From positions 2,604,001-2,668,000 of the forward strand of contig NZ_CP031425.1 in the NCBI RefSeq assembly GCF_003367705.1: a stretch of DNA of 64,000 nucleotides. The letters are read 5' to 3'. The DNA comes from Microbacterium foliorum (GTDB lineage Bacteria; Actinomycetota; Actinomycetes; Actinomycetales; Microbacteriaceae). Below are positions 19,108-28,519 of the stretch, one piece after another. Every line of letters begins with the position of its first letter. The stretch's first letter is position 1. The notes under the pieces are model-generated. The model saw only the letters and a program-made list of their open reading frames with translations, had not been told where the DNA came from and searched no databases. The position numbers were made by a program, and so were the translations under genes.

Positions 19108-19545
19108 ATGGATGTCTGGCAGCTCGCCGATGATCTCGGCCTCACAGTCCGCGAACGACGCGGCATGCACCGGAGCGGTTACGCTCCCGGCGACGACCAC
19201 ATCGATCTGACGCCGGGCATGCGCGGCCGGATCCTCCGAGGGGTCATCTGCCACGAGATCGGGCATCACGTGCTCGGTCATCGACCGACGGAGTTCGGAC
19301 TCATCCGGAAGCGCCAAGAGCAATCCGCTAACGTCTGGGCTGCGCACACGCTTATCACCCCGGACGCCTACGCAGAAGCCGAGCAGCACCGGAACGGGCA
19401 CATCACGTCGATGGCGATCGAGCTGAACGTGCCCGACGAGCTCGTCGCGATCTATCGCAGCACGCTGCTGCGCACCGACCAGGCGACCTATGTCCGTCCG
19501 CGCATGGGCGCCGCGCAGTTCGACCATCGCGTCGAGGTGGCGTAG
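19108..19545 (+). CDS. ImmA/IrrE-type metallo-endopeptidase
   Basis: 145-residue protein with the zinc protease motif HEIGHH at residues 49-54 and a WAAHTLITP segment that matches the third-ligand region of COG2856 proteins. In ICEBs1, ImmA cleaves the ImmR repressor to trigger excision, and related proteins occur in many prophages. GAGGGGGT precedes the ATG. The stop overlaps the integrase GTG by one base, so both are expressed together. No HTH repressor gene is visible in the element, which is unusual for this pair. Confidence 0.85.
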   Translation: MDVWQLADDLGLTVRERRGMHRSGYAPGDDHIDLTPGMRGRILRGVICHEIGHHVLGHRPTEFGLIRKRQEQSANVWAAHTLITPDAYAEAEQHRNGHITSMAIELNVPDELVAIYRSTLLRTDQATYVRPRMGAAQFDHRVEVA

Positions 19546-20708
19546 TGCCCCGTCCGCCTCTTGAGCTTGAGACGTGGGGTCGCATCCGTCGCACCACCGT
19601 GAAGGGGAAGCCGACCGCGGTGGCCTACTACCGAGACTCGGACGGCATCACGCGCCTCATGCAGCGACAGGGCCGCACGGCTCCGGATGCCGAGCGCGTG
19701 CTGATCAAGGCGCTGAAGAAGCGGCTGGCTCCGGCGAGCGAGATGCTCACGCCAGATTCGGCCGTGCGCGAGCTCGCGGCGATGTGGCTCGACTCGAAGT
19801 CCAGGCTGGCCGAGGGGTCGATCCGCATCTACAAGAACGCGATCGAGAAGCACATCACCCCTGGCCTCGGCGCCGTCCGCCTGAGCGAGATCAGCGTGCC
19901 GCGGCTTGATCGGTTCATCACCGCGCTGACGAAGTCCTCGGGGCCCCGCACCGCGACGACGGCGCACGTCGTGCTGCGAGGGATGTTCACGCTCGCCGCC
20001 CGTCACGGCGCGGTGCGGCCCAATCCGATGTCCGACGTCCCCGCGCCGGAGAAGGCGAAGCGCGCGGCCAGGAGATCCGCTCCGAACCTCGAGGTCGTGC
20101 GGGCGATGCGCAGCCGCTTCGAGGAGTGGGACGCTGGCACTGAACCGCGACCCGCCGACGACCGGCGACGTCGACGGCCGCGCGCGAGCGACCTCCTCGA
20201 CACGACGGACATGATCATCGGCACCGGCGTCCGCACCGGCGAGCTGCTCGCACTCCAATGGGATCAGCTCGACCTCGATGCGAAGCTCGCCACCATCCGC
20301 CGGACGATCGCGCAGGACCGCGATGGCAAGTTCTTCGTTCAGGACTTCACGAAGACGGAGGCCGGCTACCGCGAGCTCGAGCTGCCCGACCATCTCGTGG
20401 ACATGCTGCTGCGTCGACGGGTCGCGTCGTACTCGGCATTCGTCTTCGCATCCAGCGTCGGGACTTTCCGCCACCCGAATAACTACCGGACGTCGTGGCG
20501 CGACGCGCTGCGCGACACCGCCTGGAAGGGCACGACGCCCAAGAGCTTCCGAAAGACAGTCGCGACGGTCCTGCGCGATGAACTCGGCGTCGAGGCAGCG
20601 AAGGACCAGCTCGGTCACGAGTCGGAGCGCACGACGCTCAAGCACTACGCGGACCAGGTGCACCGCGGTCCGGCATCCGGACTTGTTCTGTCGAAGCTCT
20701 TCACCTGA
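19545..20708 (+). CDS. int: Tyrosine site-specific integrase
   Basis: 387-residue phage-type integrase. An N-terminal arm-binding-like region and a SAM-like core-binding domain (about residues 70-165) precede the catalytic domain. Catalytic residues seen are Arg230 (GVRTGELLAL), Arg336 in box II, His358 (LGHES) and nucleophile Tyr368 (LKHYAD). The box II position that is normally His is Lys333 (PKSFRK). It starts with GTG overlapping the ImmA-like gene. It lies next to the tRNA-Thr attachment site, the usual place for such integrases. Confidence 0.95.
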   Translation: MPRPPLELETWGRIRRTTVKGKPTAVAYYRDSDGITRLMQRQGRTAPDAERVLIKALKKRLAPASEMLTPDSAVRELAAMWLDSKSRLAEGSIRIYKNAIEKHITPGLGAVRLSEISVPRLDRFITALTKSSGPRTATTAHVVLRGMFTLAARHGAVRPNPMSDVPAPEKAKRAARRSAPNLEVVRAMRSRFEEWDAGTEPRPADDRRRRRPRASDLLDTTDMIIGTGVRTGELLALQWDQLDLDAKLATIRRTIAQDRDGKFFVQDFTKTEAGYRELELPDHLVDMLLRRRVASYSAFVFASSVGTFRHPNNYRTSWRDALRDTAWKGTTPKSFRKTVATVLRDELGVEAAKDQLGHESERTTLKHYADQVHRGPASGLVLSKLFT

Positions 20709-20727
20709 AAACCATGGATAAACAACG

Positions 20728-20767
20728 AATCGCCCCGATTCTGTTAAGGAACCGGGGCGATTTTTTG
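20728..20767 (+). terminator. Rho-independent terminator after integrase
   Basis: Stem AATCGCCCCG (20728-20737) pairs with CGGGGCGATT (20753-20762), followed by a T run ending at 20766. This is a classic intrinsic terminator closing the element's rightward operon just before the tRNA. Confidence 0.92.
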
Positions 20768-20788
20768 TTCTCTGACTAGGCATTTCTT

Positions 20789-20823
20789 GTGCCGACTACA
20801 GGACTTGAACCTGCAACCCCCGT
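20789..20823. repeat. Element attachment site inside tRNA-Thr
   Basis: The right-hand copy of the 35-bp direct repeat. It spans the 3' half of the intact tRNA-Thr gene, so integration restored a full tRNA. Confidence 0.9.
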
Positions 20824-20862
20824 ATTACAAGTACGGTGCGCTACCAATTGCGCCAAGTCGGC
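20790..20862 (-). tRNA. tRNA-Thr (anticodon TGT)
   Basis: A 73-base cloverleaf on the minus strand. The acceptor stem GCCGACT pairs with AGTCGGC, the anticodon loop is CTTGTAA, and the T arm holds TTCAAGT. CCA is not encoded. Its 3' half is duplicated at 17621-17655 by element integration. Confidence 0.96.
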
Positions 20863-20904
20863 GGGCGCCCCCCAGCTTAGCGAGGGACGGTGATCAGCGA
20901 CGAC

Positions 20905-21897
20905 CTACGACGCGGGAGTCTCGGTGGGCGCAGGCTCCGTGGTCTCGGTGGGCGTCGGGGTCGCCGAGGGAGACGTCGACGGCGACGGGGTCTCGGTGGC
21001 GTAGTAGGCGTCGCTGGCGACGGTCAGCACGAACTGCGAGAACTCGCTCGGGTCGTCGAGAGCCCCCACATAGGCCTCGCCGTTGACCACGATCATCGGC
21101 GCCGCGGTGAGCACCAGATCGTCCGATCCGACGAGCGGACCCTCGAGGGCGCGCGAGGTGGCGTCCTTGGCCCAGGTCACGTAGTCCTGGTCCTCGATGC
21201 AGGAGCGGACGCTCTTCACATTGTCGGATCCGACCGCACCGGCGATGTCGGCCAGCTGCGCGTCGGAGAAGCCGTCGGTGTTCACCTCGGGCTGGTCGTC
21301 GAGAAGGTCGTGGTTGAAGGCGTAGAACTGGGCGGGCGAGTGCGTGGCGACGCACGCTGCCGCGGCCGCCGAGCGCAGCGAGTACTTCGTGCCGTTCGAG
21401 CTCGCGGTCAGCAGCGCGACCGGGTGGTACGTCACGGTGGCGGCCCCCTCGGAGATCCAGTTCACGAGCTGGCGGGCGTTGGCCCGCTCGAACTCGCCGG
21501 CATCCGGAGAGAGGTAGTCGACGTAGATGTGGATGTCGACCGTGCTCGACGTCGTCGGCGCGGGAGCGGGTGCCGTCTCGCCACCGGCGCCGGTGTCGTC
21601 CGGGTCGGGGGCGGTCGATGCCTCCGCCGCGACCGTGGTGGCGCTGATGTCGGAGACGAGGATGCCGTCGTGATCCATCCCCGCGGGCGTGAGCTGCGGC
21701 TTCGAGACCTGCGCCGAGACGGCGAGGGTGATCGCGGTGCCGATGGCACCCACGGCGACCACGGCGACGGCACCCAGGATGATCCGTCGCATCACGCGCG
21801 CCCTCGACTGCTGGGCGTGCACCTTCTGTGCCTTCTCCCGCACGGCCTCACGCGAATTGCGAGGGCTGGGGACGTTCGGCGTCTCGTCGCTCGACAT
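20905..21897 (-). CDS. Membrane-anchored DsbA-fold protein lacking CxxC
   Basis: 330-residue protein with a cytoplasmic N terminus of about 35 residues, one membrane segment at about 37-60, a Thr/Pro/Ala linker and an extracytoplasmic thioredoxin-like domain of the DsbA_4 type. The segment IYVDYLSPDAGEFE aligns with the redox site, but the usual CPYC is SPDA (residues 130-133), so disulfide exchange is not expected. Two other Cys remain in the helical insert. The C terminus is Thr/Pro/Glu-rich and low complexity. The ATG at 21897 is preferred because the longer frame is not conserved in character. Confidence 0.82.
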   Translation of the reverse strand: MSSDETPNVPSPRNSREAVREKAQKVHAQQSRARVMRRIILGAVAVVAVGAIGTAITLAVSAQVSKPQLTPAGMDHDGILVSDISATTVAAEASTAPDPDDTGAGGETAPAPAPTTSSTVDIHIYVDYLSPDAGEFERANARQLVNWISEGAATVTYHPVALLTASSNGTKYSLRSAAAAACVATHSPAQFYAFNHDLLDDQPEVNTDGFSDAQLADIAGAVGSDNVKSVRSCIEDQDYVTWAKDATSRALEGPLVGSDDLVLTAAPMIVVNGEAYVGALDDPSEFSQFVLTVASDAYYATETPSPSTSPSATPTPTETTEPAPTETPAS

Positions 21898-22036
21898 CGT
21901 TCCTCTAGACAGTCTCAGGGGGGCAGGGTGGCCCCGGACGCCACTCGGGCGGCGAACGCCGCGGTAGGCGGCCGAGATCGATGCTAACCAGCCAGGCTGA
22001 GAAATACCCAGATGCACCCCCGTCTGCCATACTGAT

Positions 22037-22075
22037 CGTGACCCGATGAGGGGTCACGGTGGAGTCCTCCACCGC
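22037..22075 (+). ncRNA. Candidate msiK leader RNA motif
   Basis: Two adjacent hairpins lie in the 5' leader of the msiK-type ATPase: CGTGACCC with GGGTCACG (22037-22058) and GGTGGA with TCCACC (22058-22073). An msiK RNA motif of about 60 bases has been described in the 5' leaders of actinobacterial msiK genes. Position and two-hairpin form fit it; I could not score the consensus. Confidence 0.5.
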
Positions 22076-22126
22076 TCTATCACTACGGATCGTCCGGCAC
22101 GTACCTGCCGGTGAAGGAGAAACACA

Positions 22127-23230
<1,104 letters not shown>

Positions 23231-23244
23231 TCGGATCCACGGAC

Positions 23245-23277
23245 GCGGCGCGGGCTGACTTCGGTCGCCCGCGCCGC
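23245..23277 (+). terminator. Terminator after msiK
   Basis: An 11-bp GC-rich stem (GCGGCGCGGGC at 23245-23255 with GCCCGCGCCGC at 23267-23277), followed by TTCTGATTT. Confidence 0.75.
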
Positions 23278-23306
23278 TTCTGATTTCTCCCACCGTCTGG
23301 AGTCCC

Positions 23307-24605
23307 ATGCAGGATGCGCTGCGGATCACCGCCAGCTCCGTCGACCCGGCGCTGCTCGCGCTGCCCTGGTCCACGACCCTGGCCAAATGGCCGTCCGAGC
23401 AGATCGTGTCGCTCCCCAAGGGACTCTCCCGGCATCTGGTGCGGTTCGCAGACCTGTCAGGACGTGTCGTCGCCGTCAAGGAGACGACCGACGAGATGGC
23501 GCGACGCGAGTACGAGATGCTCGGCAACCTCGCCCGCCTCGACGTGCCGTGCGTCGACAGGGTGGCGGTCATCGCGGGACGGACGGATGCCTCCGGAGAA
23601 CCGCTTCCCGCCGCACTCGTCACCTCGCATCTGCGCTTCTCTATGCCGTACCGCGCGCTGTTCACCCGAGTGCTGCGCCCCGACACGGCCGACCGCCTGG
23701 TCGATGCCCTCGCCGTGCTGCTGGTGCGTCTGCACAACGTCGGCTTCTACTGGGGCGACGTCTCGCTGTCGAACACGCTGTTCCGACGTGACGCGGGCGC
23801 CTATGCGGCGTACCTCGTCGATGCCGAGACGGGCGAGCTGCATGAGGAGGGCCTGACCGACGGCCAGCGCTCCTACGACCTCGACCTCGCACGCACGAAC
23901 ATCGCCGGCGAGATCATGGACCTCGCCGCGGGCGGACGTCTCGAGCACGGCGTCGATGCGGTCGCGATCGCCGACGGCATCGTCTCCTCCTACCGCTCGC
24001 TGTGGGCCGAGCTCACGGTGCAGGAGTCCTTCGCCGCCGCCGAGACCTGGCGGATCACCGAACGCGTGGAGCGCCTGAACGCCCTCGGGTTCGACATCGA
24101 CGAGATGTCGATGTCGACGACGTCCGACGGCACGGTCGTCGAGATCCAGCCGAAGGTCGTCGACGCCGGGCACCATCAGCGTCGCCTCATCCGCCTGACG
24201 GGGCTCGACGTCGAAGAGAATCAGGCACGTCGCCTGCTCAACGACCTCGACGAGTTCCGCGCTCGTTCGACCAAGCAGTGGTCCGACGAGGAGATGTACG
24301 CGCACGAGTGGCTGACGCGCGTGTTCGAGCCCGTGGTGCGGGCGATCCCCTACGAGCTGCGTGCCAAGCTCGAACCGGCCGAGGTGTTCCACCAGGTGCT
24401 CGAGCACCGGTGGTACCTGTCGCAGGCGCAGGGCCGGTCCGTGCCCCTCGCCGAAGTGCTCACGAGCTACATCAACGAGGTGCTGCGCCACAGACGTGAC
24501 GAGGCGACCATCATGGGTCCTCCCACCGAGACGATGGGGCTGCCCGTGATCACCGGAGCGACCACGGTCTCCGACGACGAGGTCGACTGGCGCGACCTCG
24601 TCTGA
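23307..24605 (+). CDS. DUF4032 domain protein (kinase-like)
   Basis: 432-residue soluble protein of the DUF4032 family, common in actinobacteria. The N-terminal 200 residues look like an LPS-kinase/aminoglycoside-kinase fold: VVAVKETTDE resembles a nucleotide-binding Lys strand and GFYWGDVSLSNTLF resembles a catalytic loop followed by a metal-binding segment with DAETGE. The C-terminal half contains the DUF4032 region with HHQRRLIRLTG. TGGAGT precedes the ATG. Substrate and function are unknown. It lies behind the msiK terminator and is probably transcribed alone. Confidence 0.85.
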   Translation: MQDALRITASSVDPALLALPWSTTLAKWPSEQIVSLPKGLSRHLVRFADLSGRVVAVKETTDEMARREYEMLGNLARLDVPCVDRVAVIAGRTDASGEPLPAALVTSHLRFSMPYRALFTRVLRPDTADRLVDALAVLLVRLHNVGFYWGDVSLSNTLFRRDAGAYAAYLVDAETGELHEEGLTDGQRSYDLDLARTNIAGEIMDLAAGGRLEHGVDAVAIADGIVSSYRSLWAELTVQESFAAAETWRITERVERLNALGFDIDEMSMSTTSDGTVVEIQPKVVDAGHHQRRLIRLTGLDVEENQARRLLNDLDEFRARSTKQWSDEEMYAHEWLTRVFEPVVRAIPYELRAKLEPAEVFHQVLEHRWYLSQAQGRSVPLAEVLTSYINEVLRHRRDEATIMGPPTETMGLPVITGATTVSDDEVDWRDLV

Positions 24606-24623
24606 CGGCGTCCGCTCGGGTGA

Positions 24624-25265
24624 TCAGTACCCGACGGTGAACCGCGCGCGGCGGTGCGCCGGACGCTCGATCTCGTCGACCACCGCGACAGCGAAGTCGG
24701 CGCCCGAGATGAAGGACTTGCCCTCGTCGTCTCGCACGATCACATCGCCGCCGTCACGGTAGTGACCGGTGCGCTCCCCCTCGGCCCACGGACCGAAGAC
24801 CTCGGCGGGGTGCACGAAGAACCAGTCCAGCGACTCGTCGGTGCTCTCGAGCAGGGCGAGGGAATCGATTCCGACCTGGGCCTCGTGCTTGTACTCCTCG
24901 GGAAAGTCGAGGTCGAACAGGCGGGGTCCGCCGGGGGCGACGAGGCTGCCGCCGGCGCCGCCCACGACGCCCAGACGCGTTCGCGCACCGTCGAGCTCGG
25001 CGATGACGACGCGCAGCGCGTCGAGCACCCGATCTGTCATGTCGCCACGCGGAGAGAGGGCCGAGACGACGGCATCCGCTCCGTCGAAGGCGCTCGCGAG
25101 CGAGCCCTTCTCGAGGGCGGAACCCTGCACGTACGAGGCGCCCTGCACCGCGTCGGACGGAGTGGATCGGGAGACCGCGATGACCTCGTGACCGCGGTTC
25201 ACCGCCTCGGCGACGATGTGGCGTCCGGCGTAGCCGGTCCCTCCGAGGACGACGATGCGTGCCAT
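24624..25265 (-). CDS. NAD(P)H-binding Rossmann protein
   Basis: 213-residue protein with an N-terminal nucleotide-binding loop GGTGYAGRHIV and a basic residue after the second strand (AVSRST) that favours NADPH. It belongs to the atypical short-chain dehydrogenase group related to YwnB/NmrA, where many members lack a clear catalytic Tyr-Lys pair; none is obvious here. GGGGAG lies 8 bases before the ATG. It follows rlmB on the same strand by 11 bases. Its role is unknown. Confidence 0.85.
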   Translation of the reverse strand: MARIVVLGGTGYAGRHIVAEAVNRGHEVIAVSRSTPSDAVQGASYVQGSALEKGSLASAFDGADAVVSALSPRGDMTDRVLDALRVVIAELDGARTRLGVVGGAGGSLVAPGGPRLFDLDFPEEYKHEAQVGIDSLALLESTDESLDWFFVHPAEVFGPWAEGERTGHYRDGGDVIVRDDEGKSFISGADFAVAVVDEIERPAHRRARFTVGY

Positions 25266-25276
25266 GTGCTTCTCCC

Positions 25277-26284
25277 CTACTTTTTCGCGTTGCGGATGGT
25301 CGACACCTGGTACAGCGCGACGGAGGTCGCGATCCCGGCGTTGAGCGACTCGGTCACCGCAGAGATCGGGATCGAGACGATCTGGTCGCAGGTCTCGGCG
25401 ACGAGGCGCGACAGCCCCTTGCCCTCGGAGCCCGTGACGATCACGACGGGGCGATCGGCCAGCTGCAGCTCCGGCAGCAGCACGTCGCCGTCGCCGTCGA
25501 GTCCGAGCACGAACACGCCCTGCTTCTTGAACTCCTTGAGCTGCGTCGTCAGGTTGGTGGCGAGAGCCACCGGAACCCGGGCCGCCGCACCGGCGCTGGT
25601 CTTCCAGGCCGCGGAGTTCACTCCGGCCGAGCGGCGCTGCGGCAGGATGATGCCGTGGCCGCCGAACGCACCGGTCGAGCGGATGATCGCACCGAGGTTG
25701 CGCGGGTCGGTGATGCCGTCGAGAGCGACGAACAGCGGGACCTCGCCCCGGTCGATGACCGCCTCGAGGAGGTCCTGCGGGTGCGCGTACTCGTACGGCG
25801 GCACCTTGACGGCCACGCCCTGGTGCACGCCGTCGAACCCGGCCATGCGGTCGAGCTCCTGACGTGTCACCTCGAGCACCGGGATGCCCCGGTTCGTGGC
25901 GATCGACAGCATCTCCTTGACGCGGTCGTCCATCTCGACGCGCTGGGCGATGTAGAACGCCGAGGCCGGGATCTTCGCGCGCAGGGCCTCGAGCACGGAG
26001 TTGCGGCCGGTGACGACCTCGACCTCGGTCGTGTTGTCCTTGGCGCGTGCCGACCTGTTCGGGTTGCCGCCCGAGGTCTGACGCTGTCCCGGCTTGCCCT
26101 TCCCGCCCGATGCGGCGTAGCGCTCGGCCGCGGCCTTGCGCTTGCCCGCAGGATGCCAGGCGCGGTCCTCCGCCTTCGGGGTCGGTCCACGCCCCTCGAG
26201 GGACTTGCGTCCCATTCCACCGGTGCCCTTGGTGGGGCCCTTCTTGTTTCCCTTGTTCGCGCCGGGGCGCTGTGGCTTAGCCAT
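25277..26284 (-). CDS. rlmB: 23S rRNA 2'-O-methyltransferase RlmB (SpoU family)
   Basis: 335-residue enzyme that methylates the ribose of G2251 in 23S rRNA. The first 95 residues are a Lys/Gly-rich basic extension, then a small L7Ae-like substrate domain, then the knotted SPOUT catalytic domain with NLGAIIRST, TGSEGKGLS and ESLNAGIA motifs. The ATG at 26284 has GGAG 6 bases upstream and overlaps the cysS 3' end by 8 bases, the usual actinobacterial order. Function is assigned at family level. Confidence 0.93.
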   Translation of the reverse strand: MAKPQRPGANKGNKKGPTKGTGGMGRKSLEGRGPTPKAEDRAWHPAGKRKAAAERYAASGGKGKPGQRQTSGGNPNRSARAKDNTTEVEVVTGRNSVLEALRAKIPASAFYIAQRVEMDDRVKEMLSIATNRGIPVLEVTRQELDRMAGFDGVHQGVAVKVPPYEYAHPQDLLEAVIDRGEVPLFVALDGITDPRNLGAIIRSTGAFGGHGIILPQRRSAGVNSAAWKTSAGAAARVPVALATNLTTQLKEFKKQGVFVLGLDGDGDVLLPELQLADRPVVIVTGSEGKGLSRLVAETCDQIVSIPISAVTESLNAGIATSVALYQVSTIRNAKK

Positions 26285-27680
26285 CGATACTCCAATGAGT
26301 TCCGGCCGGAGAATCCTCCAGCGTGATTCCAGCAGCGGCGATCGCATCACGGATGCGATCGGCCGCGGCCCAGTCCTTGTCAGCGCGCGCCTGCGCGCGC
26401 TGGGTGATCATCGTCTGCACGAGCGCGTCGAGAGCGGATGCCGTGGCACCGTCGCCCCGCGCCCCGCCGACGAGGTCGAATCCGAGCACATCGAGCATCG
26501 CGAGCACCTCGTGCCGCGCCGTCGCCGCTGCGTCGGTGTCGCCGGCATCGAGCGCCGCATTCCCTGTACGCACGGTCTCGTGCACGACTCCCAAGGCCTG
26601 CGGGATGCCGAGGTCGTCGTCCATCGCCGCGCCGAAGGCCTCGGGAACCGGAGTCGGCTCCGCCCATCCGAAGGTCTTGGGGAGAGTGCGCTCCGCGCGC
26701 TCCACGAAAGTCCGGATGCGCCCCAGCGCCGCCTCGGCCTCTGCCCATGACGACTCGGTGAGGTCGAGGCTCGAACGGTAGTGCGCGGCGGCGAGCGCGT
26801 AACGGATCACGAGCGGATCGTGCCCGGCGAGAACGTCGCGCGCGAGCGTGAAGTTGCCGAGCGACTTCGACATCTTCTGCCCGCCGACGGTCACGAGGCC
26901 GTTGTGCACCCAGTAGTTGGCGAAGCCGTCGCCCGCGGCCGTCGACTGTGCGAGCTCGTTCTCGTGGTGCGGGAACCGCAGGTCGAGACCGCCACCGTGG
27001 ATGTCGAACTCCGGTCCGAGATAGCGCTTCGACATCGCGGAGCACTCGATGTGCCAGCCGGGACGCCCCGCGCCCCAGGGCGACTGCCAGGTCGCATCCG
27101 CCTGTTCGTCGGCCTTCGCGCCCTTCCACAGCGCGAAGTCCTGCGGATTGCGCTTGCCGCGGGGATCCGCGTCCTCGGCGGCCTCCATCGCGTCGACCGA
27201 CTGGTTGGTGAGCTCGCCGTACCGCGACCACGAGCGCACGTCGAAGTAGACGTCGCCCGAGCCGTCGGGCGCGGGATACGCGTGGCCGCGTTCGATGAGG
27301 GTCTCGATGAGCTCCTGCATCTGCGGGATCGAGGCCGTCGCCCGAGGTTCGTAGGTCGGAGCGAGGATGCCGACGCCGGCGTACGCCGCCGTGAACTCCT
27401 GCTCCATCCGGTACGCCAGCGCCCACCAGGGCTCGGCGTCCGTCGCGTTCGCCAGCACCTTGTCGTCGATGTCGGTGACGTTGCGCACGAAGGTGACGCG
27501 ACCGTACCGGTGCGCCAGCCAGCGCCGCAGCAGGTCGAAGCTCAACGCCGCCCGCACGTGCCCGATGTGCGGGCCGGACTGCACCGTGGGTCCGCAGACG
27601 TACATCGTGATGTTCTCGGGATCGAGAGGCACGAAGTCGCGCAGCTGCTGTGCGCGGGTGTCGTAGAGGCGGAGTGTCAC
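26277..27680 (-). CDS. cysS: Cysteinyl-tRNA synthetase
   Basis: 467-residue class I aminoacyl-tRNA synthetase that charges tRNA-Cys. The zinc-binding Cys29 sits in YVCGPTV, the HIGH motif is PHIGHVR near 38-42, and the KMSKS loop lies near residue 268. The C terminus holds the DALR/anticodon-binding helices. The GTG start has TAAGCT exactly 6 bases upstream, giving a leaderless mRNA. It is co-transcribed with rlmB. MshC, the mycothiol ligase paralogue, is shorter; this length fits CysS. Confidence 0.97.
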   Translation of the reverse strand: MTLRLYDTRAQQLRDFVPLDPENITMYVCGPTVQSGPHIGHVRAALSFDLLRRWLAHRYGRVTFVRNVTDIDDKVLANATDAEPWWALAYRMEQEFTAAYAGVGILAPTYEPRATASIPQMQELIETLIERGHAYPAPDGSGDVYFDVRSWSRYGELTNQSVDAMEAAEDADPRGKRNPQDFALWKGAKADEQADATWQSPWGAGRPGWHIECSAMSKRYLGPEFDIHGGGLDLRFPHHENELAQSTAAGDGFANYWVHNGLVTVGGQKMSKSLGNFTLARDVLAGHDPLVIRYALAAAHYRSSLDLTESSWAEAEAALGRIRTFVERAERTLPKTFGWAEPTPVPEAFGAAMDDDLGIPQALGVVHETVRTGNAALDAGDTDAAATARHEVLAMLDVLGFDLVGGARGDGATASALDALVQTMITQRAQARADKDWAAADRIRDAIAAAGITLEDSPAGTHWSIDG

Positions 27681-27798
27681 CGCACAAGCTTACCGGGCGC
27701 CGGAATCCGAAGACTGGGCGGTCTCGCACCGGATCACGATCTGCGGATGCCGTCACGTTCAGCAGTGCGGATGGGCCGCACGCTCCGCGGAACGGGAC

Positions 27799-27823
27799 AC
27801 CGTCCGCAGATCGGGCGGACGGT
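27799..27823 (-). terminator. Hairpin after the SDR gene
   Basis: ACCGTCCGC (27799-27807) pairs with GCGGACGGT (27815-27823). It lies just past the stop of the leftward SDR gene. No T tract follows, so activity is uncertain. Confidence 0.4.
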
Positions 27824-27834
27824 CGTGCCCGCGT

Positions 27835-28425
27835 TCAGTCGACCGGGAAGACCTGCCCCGTCTGCACGCCGAGCACGCTCTTCGCGAAGGCCTGACCGAC
27901 TCGATACGACGACACGGGAACGAACCCGGGGAACGACGAGTGATACGCCGGCGCGTCCTCCAGCACCGACGGGCTCACGGCGTTGATGCGGATGCCGCGT
28001 GGCAGCTCGGCCGCGGCGGCCACGACGAACGATTCGACGGCCCCGTTCGCCATCGAGGCAGCGGCTCCGGTCGCGATCGGCTCGCGGGCGAGGATGCCGG
28101 AGGTCAGCGTGATCGAGCCGCCGTCGCGCACGAACGGCGTGCCGATGCGCACGACCTCGAGCTGCGACAGCACCTTGCCGCGGAACGCCGACTCGTGGGC
28201 GTCGCGCCCCAGATCGGCCAGCGGGGCGAACGGCACCTCTCCGACGGCGACGATCACGGCATCCACCTGACCGACCGAGGCGAAGAGCCGCTCGATCGAC
28301 GCCGGGTCGGTGATGTCGACCGTCGGTTCGCCGCTGCGGGAGGCGGAGACGATCTCGTGCCCCTCGAGGGCGTCGACCGCTGTGCGGCCCACCTGTCCGG
28401 TGGCTCCGATGACCAGGATCCTCAT
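27835..28425 (-). CDS. Short-chain dehydrogenase/reductase
   Basis: 196-residue Rossmann-fold oxidoreductase, shorter than classical SDRs at about 250. The cofactor loop is GATGQVGRTAV, the second-strand end ASRSGE suggests NADPH, and ITLTSGIL holds the catalytic Ser region. The usual YxxxK is replaced by a segment around GAAASMANGAVESF, so the active-site Tyr and Lys are not apparent; this is typical of the group annotated as short-chain dehydrogenase with an NmrA-like site. AGGAG lies 5 bases before the ATG. The substrate is unknown. Confidence 0.85.
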   Translation of the reverse strand: MRILVIGATGQVGRTAVDALEGHEIVSASRSGEPTVDITDPASIERLFASVGQVDAVIVAVGEVPFAPLADLGRDAHESAFRGKVLSQLEVVRIGTPFVRDGGSITLTSGILAREPIATGAAASMANGAVESFVVAAAAELPRGIRINAVSPSVLEDAPAYHSSFPGFVPVSSYRVGQAFAKSVLGVQTGQVFPVD

Positions 28426-28519
28426 GACATCTCCTTCTGCGCATGCGATCGCCGCACGCTGCTGTGTGCCCCAACGGGTGAGCCGACCGGGACATTCCCG
28501 GCATCCGGATGCTGCATCG

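Larger units (their letters stand above)
17621..20823. mobile_element. Small integrated element in tRNA-Thr(TGT)
   Basis: About 3.2 kb bounded by a 35-bp direct repeat of the tRNA-Thr 3' end. It carries a tyrosine integrase beside the intact tRNA copy, an ImmA/IrrE-type protease, one unknown leftward gene and two small genes that look broken. No phage structural, replication or conjugation genes are present. It is best read as a remnant of a larger prophage or integrative element, or a very small satellite element. Codon use is somewhat less GC-rich than in its surroundings. Confidence 0.85.

Noticed and set aside
20789..20823. Direct repeat interpreted as an insertion-sequence target duplication
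   Set aside because: It is 35 bp and is the tRNA 3' end, and no transposase is present; site-specific integration explains it.
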